Below, piece after piece: positions 1 to 8,223 of a stretch of DNA of 64,000 nt. How positions within the stretch are numbered: position 1 is the stretch's first letter; the number at the start of each line of letters is the position of its first letter. The notes under the pieces were generated by a model. It had not been told where the DNA came from. It worked only from the letters and a program-made list of their open reading frames with translations, and made no database searches. Both the position numbers and the translations under genes were made by a program. The DNA is from Lachnospiraceae bacterium (GTDB taxonomy: Bacteria > Bacillota > Clostridia > Lachnospirales > Lachnospiraceae), in the NCBI GenBank assembly GCA_028689585.1, contig JAQVCW010000014.1:34869-98868 (forward strand). The letters run 5' to 3'.

Positions 1-105
1 ATCTGAAACGACTTGTCAAGGTCGTGGCACATAAGTGCAGGTGTTGTTGATTACGATAGATTTTCTTATTACTTTATGAAAATCAGAAAAAGGAGGTCGA
101 GTCCA

Positions 106-204
106 ATGGACATCTCAGAACATTTTAATCAATATAATAGTGGTAGAGTACAAGGTTCCTGCAGAAAAGACCTTATCATAAACTTCCATAATAATCGAAT
201 TTAA
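106..204 (+). CDS. possible 32-residue peptide, unknown function
   Basis: A short frame opens at ATG 106 about eight bases after a strong ribosome-binding site (AAAGGAGG) and runs to a TAA at 204. The product begins MDISEHFNQYNSG and has no recognisable domain, signal peptide or membrane segment. The same frame is open upstream to about base 13, so it might instead be the tail of a decayed gene. The good ribosome-binding site is the only real support. Confidence 0.25.
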   Translation: MDISEHFNQYNSGRVQGSCRKDLIINFHNNRI

Positions 205-601
205 ACGATAATCGGAGCGGAACAATTGGAACGGGATAAGACACCTTTACTTATATTATATTGATAAATCCTGAATGGAAGAATTCCGAAAAGAGAGAAT
301 TCCAAAATAGAATATTTCTAAAAGGAGCAGGTTCTCAAAAGGAGCAGGTTCCCAAAGCAGAATATTTCTAAATTGAAGCGTCCGAATGAAAGAATTCAGA
401 AATTCAACATAATACCACATGAGATCAGATTATAAAAAAGAAATGATGTAAAGAAATCATTGAGTAATTATAACTGCTTTATAAAAAATATATCGAAAGG
501 TATGATAAAATAAATAGCAGGATTATCCCTCCGATTTATATTTAATAAAATAAAAAAGCCGAGAAGGGCTAAAATAAAATTGAATAATAAAAAAATCAGA
601 T
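205..601. other. AT-rich non-coding stretch with short direct repeats
   Basis: No convincing gene is visible. The stretch is much richer in A and T than its surroundings. It carries a paired direct repeat: AGAATATTTCTAAA at 309-322 and 359-372, and between them GGAGCAGGTTC at 324-334 and 341-351. Several GAATTCC and GAATTC words recur nearby. It may be decayed or intergenic DNA. Confidence 0.4.
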
Positions 602-636
602 AGAGCCGTTGTATAGCACAGCGGCTCTGTTTTTTA
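602..636 (+). terminator. intrinsic terminator
   Basis: An 11-bp stem with one wobble pair (AGAGCCGTTGT with ACAGCGGCTCT) closes a five-base loop and is followed by a run of six T. It would end any transcript entering from the left part of the window. Confidence 0.75.
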
Positions 637-675
637 TGATATAGGAAATTCCTCGAATTTCCTATATCATAAAAA
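631..675. repeat. perfect 21-bp inverted repeat with a 3-base loop
   Basis: Bases 631-651 and 655-675 are perfect reverse complements, separated only by CTC. The outer arm ends are T-runs and A-runs, so the hairpin could act as a bidirectional terminator between the left region and the leftward pyridoxal kinase gene. It overlaps the T-run of the terminator at 602-636. Confidence 0.6.
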
Positions 676-688
676 GCAGCAAAGCTGC
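671..688 (-). terminator. small hairpin with T-run after the pyridoxal kinase gene
   Basis: Read on the minus strand, GCAGC-TTT-GCTGC is followed directly by TTTTT. It lies about 85 bases after the kinase stop codon. A second hairpin (GTGTGC-TTC-GCACAC) lies nearer the stop but has no T-run. Confidence 0.45.
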
Positions 689-772
689 AAGGATGCGCAG
701 CTTCGCGCGCGGAACAAAAGCTGTGCTGCTAAAGAAACTGGCTCGCGGGGTGTGCGAAGCACACTTTTGTTC

Positions 773-1609
773 TTATATTTTTCCGATTAGCTGAAGCAGA
801 CGGGGCATGGTGGTTTCGAAGTCCACGCCGTAGGAACGGCTGTCCGGATTGGCTACGGTGACACGAATGGTTTCCATGGTGTAGTCACAGGCTGTCTTCA
901 ATGCGTCCGGAAGGCTGAAGCCATTCATGAGAGCTCCGACGGTGGTGCTGGAGAAGATATCTCCGGTGCCGTGGTAGCTGACCGGAAGACGGACGGTATC
1001 ATAGAAGAAATACTCTCCGGCGGCGCAGTCCAGGCCAAGGATGCCGATGCGGTCCGGACTGAGAGAAACACCAGTGAGAACCGCGTATTTGGGGCCAAGT
1101 CCGGCCAGACGCCGGAGCATTTCTTTCAGGTAGCTTTCGTCATAAGTCTCTTTGTAGGGCATGCCGGTGAGGAAAGAGGCCTCAGTGATGTTTGGAACGA
1201 TGATGTCTGCTTTCTGGCACAGCTTTGCCATTTCGCCGGCGAAAGCCAGATCAAAGCCGGCGTATAATTTTCCATTGTCCGCCATGACCGGATCGATAAA
1301 AATAGTGGTGCCCTGTTCACGAAACTGTTCAAAAAAATTCCGAACCTGGTGAATCTGCTGGAATGAACCAAGATATCCGGTATAGATGGCATCAAAGTGA
1401 AAGTTTTCTTTTTTCCAGTGGGCAGCAATCGGCTCCACCTGATTGGTTAGATCGGCCCAGGTAAATCCGGTGAACATAGTATGAGTGGAGAGAACTGCGG
1501 TAGGAAGAATGGCAGTTTCTATGCCCATAGCGGAGATGATGGGAAGTGCTACGGTTAAAGAACATTTTCCGATGCAGGAAATGTCCTGGATAGTTACGAT
1601 TCGCTTCAT
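773..1609 (-). CDS. pyridoxal/pyridoxamine/pyridoxine kinase, PdxK/PdxY family
   Basis: A cytosolic kinase of the ribokinase superfamily that phosphorylates B6 vitamers with ATP in the salvage route to pyridoxal 5-phosphate. The protein is 278 residues. It has the N-terminal IQDISCIGKCS segment, the VLSTHT stretch, DPVMADNG, the NITEA loop, and the anion-hole motif GTGD at residues 214-217 with the catalytic Asp217. The frame is open 23 codons further upstream, but the start at 1609 has GGAGGAAA six bases before ATG, and the upstream extension is encoded by a direct repeat that looks like an operator. It is divergent from a MocR-type regulator, the classic arrangement for B6 salvage genes. 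The exact vitamer preference cannot be read from sequence. Confidence 0.9.
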   Translation of the reverse strand: MKRIVTIQDISCIGKCSLTVALPIISAMGIETAILPTAVLSTHTMFTGFTWADLTNQVEPIAAHWKKENFHFDAIYTGYLGSFQQIHQVRNFFEQFREQGTTIFIDPVMADNGKLYAGFDLAFAGEMAKLCQKADIIVPNITEASFLTGMPYKETYDESYLKEMLRRLAGLGPKYAVLTGVSLSPDRIGILGLDCAAGEYFFYDTVRLPVSYHGTGDIFSSTTVGALMNGFSLPDALKTACDYTMETIRVTVANPDSRSYGVDFETTMPRLLQLIGKI

Positions 1610-1628
1610 GAATAATTTCCTCCATAAC

Positions 1629-1658
1629 TTACAGAATGCGTGTGATTTACAGAATGCG
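1629..1658. promoter_or_regulatory. candidate MocR operator: direct repeat
   Basis: TTACAGAATGCG occurs at 1629-1640 and again at 1647-1658, an 18-bp period, in the gap between the divergent kinase and regulator genes. Tandem direct repeats are the usual operator form for PdxR-type MocR proteins. That this regulator binds here is inference. Confidence 0.5.
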
Positions 1659-1671
1659 CGAGGCTGCTGTT

Positions 1672-1700
1672 TTGACAAATACTATGATAGAGATTATAAT
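1672..1700 (+). promoter_or_regulatory. sigma-A promoter of the MocR regulator gene
   Basis: TTGACA at 1672-1677 and TATAAT at 1695-1700 with a 17-bp spacer, 72 bases before the regulator start. The repeat at 1629-1658 lies just upstream of the -35 box, a placement suited to activation or autoregulation. Confidence 0.8.
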
Positions 1701-1771
1701 AAAAATTGGCTATACGAAAATATCCAATTTGATTAAAATATATAAGGTCAGATAAAAAAGGAATTAAAATA

Positions 1772-3235
1772 ATGCTTACTTATTCATTTGAAATGCTTGG
1801 AAATAATAGTCTGTATGAACACCTGTATAAATGCATTCGCAGAGATATTCTGAATGGAACAATCAGATCGGGAGAGAAGCTGCCTTCCAAGAGAAGCTTT
1901 GCAAAGAATCTGGGTGTCAGCGTGATTACGGTTGAAAATGCCTATGCGCAGCTTGTGGCGGAGGGATATATTTATTCTGTTCCAAAGTCCGGCTACTATG
2001 CCGCAGAGATAAAAAAACATCTGCTGACACCCTCCGGCGAGCTCCGGGAGGAGAAGCGGATACCGGGGCGGGATGTGCCGTTATGGAAGCCGTGCGCTTT
2101 ACAGACGGCCCGGGAAGAATGGCTGGCGGATTTTGTGAACAGCCGGATGGACTCCGGCCAGTTTCCATTTACGATCTGGGCGAGATTGCTGCGGGGAGTT
2201 CTGGCCGGGCAGAAGACAGAGCTGATGGAAAAGGCTCCCGGAATGGGGGTCTGGAAGCTGCGCCAGGCGATTGCCGGCTATTTGCTGCAGTTTCAGGGGA
2301 TGCGGGTAAGAGCGGAACAGATCATTGTGGGAGCGGGGACGGAGTACCTGTACAGTCTGTTGATTCAACTGCTGGGGCGGGATAAGGTCTATGCACTGGA
2401 AAATCCCGGATATGTGAAGATCGCCCAGGTCTATGAAAGCTGCCAGGTGAAGGCGGTGTATGTCCCGATGGATGAAAAGGGAGTCCGCCTGGATGAACTG
2501 AGGAAGGAAAATGCGGATGTTATGCACATTTCGCCGTCCCACCATTATCCCACCGGCATTACGACGCCCATTGGCAGGCGCTGTGACCTGCTGGCCTGGG
2601 CAAATGAAAAGGAAGAACGCTATATTATAGAGGATGATTATGACTGCGAATTCCGGCTGGCCGGAAAATCCATCCCTTCGCTCCAGAGTATTGATGAAGG
2701 GGACAAAGTGATTTATATGAATACCTTTACCAAGAGCCTGACGCCTACGATCCGTATCGGATATATGGTGCTGCCGGAGACACTGCTGAAGCGTTTTTGG
2801 GAGCGGCTGGGCTTTTATTCCTGCACAGTGTCCAACTTTGAACAGTATACGCTGGCGGAATTTATTTCGGAAGGATATTTTGAGAAGCATATCAACCGGA
2901 TGCGCAATTATTACCGAAATAAAAGGGACAAATTGCTGGCGGTGATGGAAAACAGTCCGCTGGCTTCCAGAATTGAAATCCGCGAGGCGGACGCCGGGCT
3001 GCATTTTCTGATGAGGGTGAATACAAAATGGACGGATGCAGAGCTGATGCGCCGGGCAGAGGAGGCAGGAATAAAAATTTCCTGTTTATCCCAGTATTAT
3101 CTGGGAGAAAATGGGAAAAAGAAAGAAGCGGAAGGCCGGGTCATCATTAATTATTCGGGTCTGGAGGATGGAAAAATGGAGCTGGTGGTGGGAAAATTAT
3201 ATGAAGTGTGGTTCGGAGGAGAAAAAAACCTCTGA
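1772..3235 (+). CDS. MocR/PdxR-family transcriptional regulator (GntR HTH fused to aminotransferase fold)
   Basis: A 487-residue regulator. Residues about 10-75 form a GntR winged helix (SLYEHLYKCIRRDI, then LPSKRSFAKNLGVS). Residues about 120-480 form a class I aminotransferase-like PLP-binding domain with MHISPSHHYPTG, EDDYDCEFR and the PLP-lysine segment TFTKSLTP, the lysine being about residue 321. Such proteins sense PLP, and PdxR members switch B6 salvage or synthesis genes. The divergent pyridoxal kinase and the direct repeat between the genes support a PdxR role, though other MocR proteins control other pathways. AAGGA lies upstream of the ATG with normal spacing. It ends in TGA with no clear terminator. 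Confidence 0.88.
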   Translation: MLTYSFEMLGNNSLYEHLYKCIRRDILNGTIRSGEKLPSKRSFAKNLGVSVITVENAYAQLVAEGYIYSVPKSGYYAAEIKKHLLTPSGELREEKRIPGRDVPLWKPCALQTAREEWLADFVNSRMDSGQFPFTIWARLLRGVLAGQKTELMEKAPGMGVWKLRQAIAGYLLQFQGMRVRAEQIIVGAGTEYLYSLLIQLLGRDKVYALENPGYVKIAQVYESCQVKAVYVPMDEKGVRLDELRKENADVMHISPSHHYPTGITTPIGRRCDLLAWANEKEERYIIEDDYDCEFRLAGKSIPSLQSIDEGDKVIYMNTFTKSLTPTIRIGYMVLPETLLKRFWERLGFYSCTVSNFEQYTLAEFISEGYFEKHINRMRNYYRNKRDKLLAVMENSPLASRIEIREADAGLHFLMRVNTKWTDAELMRRAEEAGIKISCLSQYYLGENGKKKEAEGRVIINYSGLEDGKMELVVGKLYEVWFGGEKNL

Positions 3236-3282
3236 ATCACAATGTTTTCAGGAAAAAAACATGATTTTTATGGCGGTAGCTT

Positions 3283-3311
3283 TTGACATTAAAATATAGG
3301 TATGATACACT
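3283..3311 (+). promoter_or_regulatory. sigma-A promoter of the TPR/AAA gene
   Basis: TTGACA at 3283-3288, 17-bp spacer, TACACT at 3306-3311, ending 33 bases before the proposed start. The -10 box is a weak match. Confidence 0.55.
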
Positions 3312-3344
3312 AAAAACAATATACCAGAATATGAGGTGGAGAAG

Positions 3345-6300
3345 TTGGATAAAAATGAGTATAACCTCAAATTAGAGGAAATTGACAGATACGTTAATCA
3401 GGGAAACTACAGCGAAGCAGCCAAAGTAGCAGATGTCATTGACTGGAGACGGGTTCGGAATGTACGCACACTTTGTATGGTCAGCGAAATATATGAGGCA
3501 GACAACCGGTTTGAAGACAGCAAGGCTCTTTTGCTCCGGGCATATCGCCGTTCACCGGTGGGGCGGGCTATCTTATACCGCCTGGTAGAGGTGACGATTC
3601 ATTTAAAACAGTTTGATGAGGCGATTGAGTATTATTCGGAATATGTTCAGGCCGCGCCTCATGATAATAACAAATATATTTTAAAATATAAGATCTACAG
3701 AGGAAGAGGTTCTTCCCTGGAGGAGCAGATTGATATCCTGAAAGAATACCTGAGCCAGGAGTATACAGAAAAATGGGCTTATGAGCTGGCGAGACTGTAT
3801 CAGCAGGCCGACCGCATTCAGGACTGCCTGACTGCCTGTGATGATCTTGTACTCTGGTTTCACAATGGCAAATATGTGATCAAGGCTCTGGAGCTGAAGA
3901 AGAAGTATGCGCCTCTGACACCCAAGCAGCAGGAGATCTACGAACATCGCTTTGAAGAACCGGCAGAGGATGAGGAAGAAATCACAGATGAGACTGCTCT
4001 TGGCGGGGAGAAGCGGATTATAGATACCAGTGAAGATGAACTGGCGGAAAATATCATTTCCGATACGGAAAGAGAAATTGCTCAGACCGTGGCGGACAGC
4101 CGGAGAGATGCGGAAGGAAATGCTTTTGATACGCAAAGCTCAGAGGCGGAGCCTGAGGATATGGAAGAGGATTCTGAGGAGACACCGGACAGTCAGGAAA
4201 ATATGCTGGATGAGCCGGTGGAGGATGCACAGGCATTTGATGACCAGTTGAACAAATATAATACGCAGGATCTGCAGACAGAGCTGGTAAAGAGTATGCG
4301 GGAAATTGTGTCCGGCGTGATCTCCAGAAATGGAATAGAAGAGGACGAGGATGAACTGGCTGCGGATCAGATCATTGAGCAGTCCAAGGAGGAGCAGGCG
4401 GTGAAGGAGCCTGTGCCGCCCGTGCTAAAGGAGATGGGAATACCGGTTCCCACAGCACCGAGGATTCAGATGCCGGCGGCGAAGGCCGAAGCGGTGGCCG
4501 GACAGCTTTCCATTGATGATATTCTCCTTTCCATGGGAGAGCGTGGAAAGGCAGTGAAGGAAGCGGCAGCAAAGGCTTCCGCAGCCCAGAAGCGGCCTCA
4601 GGCATCCGGTGTTGTATCGGCTATGGATGAAGCGCTGATGAATATGGGCGTTCCGCCTCACGTACCGGAACCGGAAGAGAATGGTACCGGTCTGGACGAG
4701 ACCGCGGCAGCGCAGGATGATTTTGATTCGGATGAGAATATGGCTGCAGAGGAAGAGTTTGATGAATTTGATGAGAACGATGCGGTGAAGAATGATCCTG
4801 TTACGGAAGAAAAAGAGCGTGTCAGAAGATTTCGGAAGGCAGAAGCGGAAAGCAGGGGCGAAGAAGAGAACGTGAAGGAGGAAGACGGCGGCTGGCTGGA
4901 GGAAGATCTGGCGTCGGCACCTACCAGACGTATCCCCACCGAGGAAATCGCTGAGAGACACGCATCCTATGGCATAGAAGCTCTGGAGCGGGAAAAAGCA
5001 GCGGTGCAGGAACCGAAAAAGGGCAGAAGAGCAGCCGGCCGGCAGCAGGCGGAAGCAAAGCAGCGCGGCGGTGCGGTGGAACAGGCAGAAGAAACGTTCC
5101 GCAGCGATGCGGTGGAACAGGAAGAAGAAACATTCCGCGACGGTGCAGTGCGGCAGGCAGAAGCAAGGCAGCGCGGCGGTGCGGTGCGGCAGGCAGAAGC
5201 AAGGCAGCGCGGCGGTGTGGTGGAACAGGAAGAAGAAACGTTCGGCGACGGTGCAGTGGAGCAGGCAGAAGCAAAGCAGCGCCGTGGTGCAGTGCGGCAG
5301 GCAGAAGCAAAGCAGCGCCCCGGTGCGGTGCGGCAGGCAGAAGCAAAGCAGCGCCCCGGTGCGGTGCGGCAGGCAGAAGCAAGGCAGCGCAGCAGTGCGG
5401 TGGAACAGGCAGAAGAAACGTTCCGCCCCGATGCAGTGGAGCAGGCAGAAGAAACGTTCCGCCCCGATGCAGTGGAGCAGGCAGAAGAAGCGTTCCGCCC
5501 CGATGCAGCGCAGCAGACAAAAGATATGAGCCGTATGCCGGCGGAAGAGTTTGACAAAAGTGCAGAAGAGCCGGAAGCACAGAGCAGTGGTGCAGCGCAG
5601 ACAACGATAGACCTGCGGAGCCGGCAGCAGACCAGAGGTGCTCAGGCAAATCGGTCAAGACAGCGGGCAGCAGCACCGGAACAGATACAGCCGAACATCT
5701 ACGGAAGCCATCCGATGGTAAAAGAATACCAGAAGGGACTGTTTGCAGGGTTCTTAGGCATTCAGAATATGGAAGAGCAGATCGCATCCGCGATTGAACA
5801 GGCGGGCAAAAAGGGCGAAGACAGAACCTCGAAGAGCGGAAATGTCCTGATTTTAGGCGGACATGGCTGCGGCAAGACTACGATTGCTACCGGAATCGCA
5901 AAAGCGATTGCTCAGGATCGGGGAAGCCAGTTTGTGAAAATGGCGAAAATCTATGCTTCTGATCTGAACCGGAAGGATATTGCAGCTACGATTGCGAAGA
6001 TTGCCGGAGGCACTCTGATCGTGGAAGAGGCAGGTGACCTGGAAGACGGCATTGTGGATCAACTGACTACGGCGATGGAGTTTCGGACCGACGGACTGAT
6101 CATTATATTGGAAGATGAGCAGCAGTACATTCATGAACTGCTGATGCGCCATCCGAGATTTACCATGAAATTCACATCCCAGATCTACATTCCGGTATTC
6201 ACTATTGATGAACTGGTGGGCTTCGGACAGATTTATGCGGGAGAGCAGGATTATGTATTCAGCGAATCCGCAGCGGCGGCCCTCTATGACCGCATTGGAA

Positions 6301-6461
6301 ATGTGGCGGCTCAGGGAGATGCGGTTTCCATTAACAATGTGATCGAGCTGGTAGACCAGGCGATTCATAAATCGAACAAGTTTTTCCGGAAACTGACTGC
6401 CGGAAAAAAACGATTTGATGTCAATGACTGCATTATTCTGCAGGAAAAGGATTTCCGATAG
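3345..6461 (+). CDS. large TPR protein with low-complexity repeats and C-terminal AAA ATPase, function unknown
   Basis: About 1038 residues, not assignable to a named family. Residues about 1-200 are helical and TPR-like (NQGNYSEAAKVAD, ESEIYEAD-type repeats). Residues 200-560 are acidic and disordered, with a short conserved-looking LSIDDILLSMGE patch. Residues about 566-725 are a 12-residue tandem array. The C-terminal third is an AAA domain: Walker A GGHGCGKTT at about 838-846 and Walker B LIVEEAGD at about 891-898, resembling CbxX/SpoVK-type AAA modules. There is no signal peptide or membrane segment, so it is probably cytosolic. The start is taken as TTG 3345 because AGGTGGAG sits just before it; GTG 3336 is in frame but lies inside that sequence. 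It is monocistronic. A scaffold plus remodelling ATPase is a guess from domain order only. Confidence 0.7.
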   Translation: MDKNEYNLKLEEIDRYVNQGNYSEAAKVADVIDWRRVRNVRTLCMVSEIYEADNRFEDSKALLLRAYRRSPVGRAILYRLVEVTIHLKQFDEAIEYYSEYVQAAPHDNNKYILKYKIYRGRGSSLEEQIDILKEYLSQEYTEKWAYELARLYQQADRIQDCLTACDDLVLWFHNGKYVIKALELKKKYAPLTPKQQEIYEHRFEEPAEDEEEITDETALGGEKRIIDTSEDELAENIISDTEREIAQTVADSRRDAEGNAFDTQSSEAEPEDMEEDSEETPDSQENMLDEPVEDAQAFDDQLNKYNTQDLQTELVKSMREIVSGVISRNGIEEDEDELAADQIIEQSKEEQAVKEPVPPVLKEMGIPVPTAPRIQMPAAKAEAVAGQLSIDDILLSMGERGKAVKEAAAKASAAQKRPQASGVVSAMDEALMNMGVPPHVPEPEENGTGLDETAAAQDDFDSDENMAAEEEFDEFDENDAVKNDPVTEEKERVRRFRKAEAESRGEEENVKEEDGGWLEEDLASAPTRRIPTEEIAERHASYGIEALEREKAAVQEPKKGRRAAGRQQAEAKQRGGAVEQAEETFRSDAVEQEEETFRDGAVRQAEARQRGGAVRQAEARQRGGVVEQEEETFGDGAVEQAEAKQRRGAVRQAEAKQRPGAVRQAEAKQRPGAVRQAEARQRSSAVEQAEETFRPDAVEQAEETFRPDAVEQAEEAFRPDAAQQTKDMSRMPAEEFDKSAEEPEAQSSGAAQTTIDLRSRQQTRGAQANRSRQRAAAPEQIQPNIYGSHPMVKEYQKGLFAGFLGIQNMEEQIASAIEQAGKKGEDRTSKSGNVLILGGHGCGKTTIATGIAKAIAQDRGSQFVKMAKIYASDLNRKDIAATIAKIAGGTLIVEEAGDLEDGIVDQLTTAMEFRTDGLIIILEDEQQYIHELLMRHPRFTMKFTSQIYIPVFTIDELVGFGQIYAGEQDYVFSESAAAALYDRIGNVAAQGDAVSINNVIELVDQAIHKSNKFFRKLTAGKKRFDVNDCIILQEKDFR
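5041..5519 (+). repeat. in-frame 36-bp tandem repeat array, about 13 units
   Basis: The array encodes 12-residue units of two interleaved types, AVRQAEAKQRPG and AVEQAEETFRPD. Units 36 bp apart are nearly identical in DNA, which implies recent slippage or unequal crossing over. The array has no stop codon in several frames on both strands, so long shadow frames appear there. Confidence 0.9.
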
Positions 6462-6579
6462 GTCAGGCGGCGAATGCCAAATATTTATTTGCTTCGGATA
6501 TAAGAATGACGAATAAAATGTGAAAAAAGTGTGCATTTTTGACAGATATTACAAAAATAAAATTCCTTTGGCATTTCGT

Positions 6580-6608
6580 TTGACAATGAACAATCAGGTT
6601 GCTAAAAT
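6580..6608 (+). promoter_or_regulatory. sigma-A promoter of the nucleoside transporter operon
   Basis: TTGACA at 6580-6585, 17-bp spacer, TAAAAT at 6603-6608. Transcription would start near 6615, just ahead of the purine aptamer. Confidence 0.75.
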
Positions 6609-6630
6609 CTGATTAAGAAGAAGTGTTATG

Positions 6631-6695
6631 CCGATATAGATCTGGATAGATGGTCCGGATGTTTCTACCGCACGCCATTCAGATGCGACTATTGG
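6631..6695 (+). promoter_or_regulatory. purine riboswitch aptamer, guanine type
   Basis: P1 is CCGATA (6631-6636) with TATTGG (6690-6695). P2 is CTGGA with TCCGG closing loop TAGATGG. J2/3 contains GTTTCTACC, and loop 3 is CCATTCA. J3/1 is GAC, with C at the position matching C74 of the xpt aptamer, which specifies guanine rather than adenine. Segment lengths equal those of xpt one for one. Two tertiary pairs appear exchanged in a compensated way relative to xpt (34-65 as G-C, 25-45 as A-U). P3 is odd: two of its loop-proximal pairs are C-A and G-G. It precedes nucleoside transporter genes, as expected for the class. Confidence 0.85.
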
Positions 6696-6716
6696 TTGAA
6701 CAGAAATATTGTCTAA

Positions 6717-6755
6717 GGCAGACATACCTCGTTTGTATGTCTGTCTTTTTCTTTC
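6717..6755 (+). terminator. riboswitch expression platform: intrinsic terminator
   Basis: An 11-bp stem with one wobble pair (arms 6717-6727 and 6735-6745) closes a seven-base loop and is followed by TTTTT and further T-rich bases. Upstream TGTCT (about 6709-6713) could pair with AGACA of the 5-prime arm and give an antiterminator. Ligand binding is therefore expected to turn the operon off. Confidence 0.85.
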
Positions 6756-6897
6756 TGGAAAGCCGTAAGATAGGCCGCATGGTATTTGAAAGGGGCTGTT
6801 TTTTGCGGAAAAGAATCGAAGGACCAAAGCCGGGGGCATATCGCTGCAGGCACAGGAACCTGTCAATGTTTTATCTAATCATAGGAGGAAAGTAAGT

Positions 6898-8092
6898 ATG
6901 AAATTATTCAAAAAAGCAGCAGTTCTGACGATGACCGCTGCAGTGACCATCGGCGCTGCATGCGCAGCAAGTGCTGCGGAACCGGTAGCGGCTGAAGACA
7001 TGAAGGTAGGTATTGTCTATATTGGTGATGAGCAGGAAGGATATACCTATGCTCATATGATCGGCATGGACGATATGAAAGCGGCATGTGGACTTTCTGA
7101 TGATCAGGTGATTGCGAAATACAACATTCCGGAAGATGAGAGCTGTTATGACGCAGCGGTTGACCTTGCAGAGCAGGGATGCCAGATCATCTTTGCCAAC
7201 AGCTTTGGACATGAGGATTATATCATGCAGGCGGCCAGCGAATATCCGGACGTTCAGTTCTGCCATGCTACCGGTTACCAGGCAGCTACCAGCGGACTGG
7301 AGAATATGCACAATTACTTCACTTCTGTCTATGAATCACGTTATGTATCCGGTATTGTAGCAGGCATGAAGCTGGCAGAAGAATACGGCGCAGATACCGA
7401 CAGCAAGATCGGATATGTAGGTGCTTACTCTTATGCAGAAGTTATTTCCGGCTACACCGCGTTCTATCTGGGCGTAAAATCAATCTGCCCGAACGTGACC
7501 ATGGAAGTAAAATATACCGGTTCCTGGGCTGATCAGGCTCTGGAAAAAGAGACAGCAGAAGCGCTGATCGCAGACGGCTGTGTATTAGTCAGCCAGCATG
7601 CAGATACCACCGGTGCTGCAAGTGCTGCAGAAGCGAACAAAGTATATGACGTAGGATATAATGTATCCATGCTGGATGCGGCTCCAAATTATGCACTGAC
7701 CTCTGCTTCTATCAAATGGGGACCATATTACACTTATGCAGTAAACTGCGTCATGAATGGCGAGACCATCGATACTGACTGGTGCCCAGGGCTATGCAGA
7801 CGGCGCTGTATGGATCACAGATCTGGGCACCTGCGTTGCAGAAGGAACACAGGAAGCAGTAGACAAAGCATGGGCAGCGATCGTAGACGGATCTGTTCGT
7901 GTATTTGATACCTCCACCTGGACCGTAGGCGGAGAAACCATCACCACCACGGCTACGGATGATCTGGCAGAGACCTATCACAATCAGGAATACATCAGCC
8001 CGGACGGATACTTTATGGAATCTGAACTGGCATCTGCTCCTGCATTTGCATTCCACATCGACGGTATCACTGAGCTGAACCAGGTATTCTAA
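6898..8092 (+). pseudogene. BMP-family nucleoside-binding protein, broken by a +1 frameshift
   Basis: The extracytoplasmic solute-binding protein of a BmpA/PnrA-type purine nucleoside ABC importer. It has a signal peptide (residues 1 to about 27), the MKVGIVYIGDEQEGYTYAH start of the mature domain, and the typical DWxQGYxDGAVWIT segment near the end. That last segment is split. Codons run in frame to about residue 296, then continue in the next frame from 7786. One extra C in the CCC at 7785-7787 explains it, and removing it restores a 397-residue protein. As written, translation ends at 7908 after an unrelated tail. ATAGGAGGAAAG lies before the ATG. This may be a real mutation, phase variation or a sequencing error. 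An intact second BMP protein lies at 48927. Confidence 0.85.
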
Positions 8093-8122
8093 GAAGTACA
8101 CCCAGATTTATAAAGCAACAGG

Positions 8123-8168
8123 ATGAGCTGTCGCACAATAAAGCATTCTGCATTGTGTGACAGCTCAT
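8123..8168 (+). terminator. intercistronic hairpin between binding protein and ATPase
   Basis: A stem of about 17 bp (GAGCTGTCGCACAAT with ATTGTGTGACAGCTC plus flanking AT pairs, one wobble) closes a 12-base loop. The T-run is short and broken, so it probably attenuates or stabilises the binding-protein message rather than stopping transcription fully. Confidence 0.6.
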
Positions 8169-8223
8169 TTTAATCACAGCCATGCAGGTGTCAATTTTGG
8201 ATGGAAAGAATTGAGGGATATTC

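Noticed and set aside
1..50. Possible C-terminus of a truncated gene at the left edge
   Set aside because: One frame stays open to a TGA at 48-50, but only 16 codons are visible and they match nothing recognisable.
1610..1678. Upstream extension of the pyridoxal kinase
   Set aside because: It is encoded by the operator-like direct repeat, while GGAGGAAA supports the start at 1609.
4921..5787. Long antisense and alternate-frame reading frames over the 36-bp repeat array
   Set aside because: They exist only because the repeat unit lacks stops in several frames; they have no ribosome-binding sites and give low-complexity products.
7757..8092. Separate gene for the 3-prime part of the BMP protein, or programmed frameshifting
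   Set aside because: The ATG at 7757 has no ribosome-binding site and lies inside the upstream frame; there is no slippery heptamer or downstream structure, and BMP proteins are single-frame in the family.
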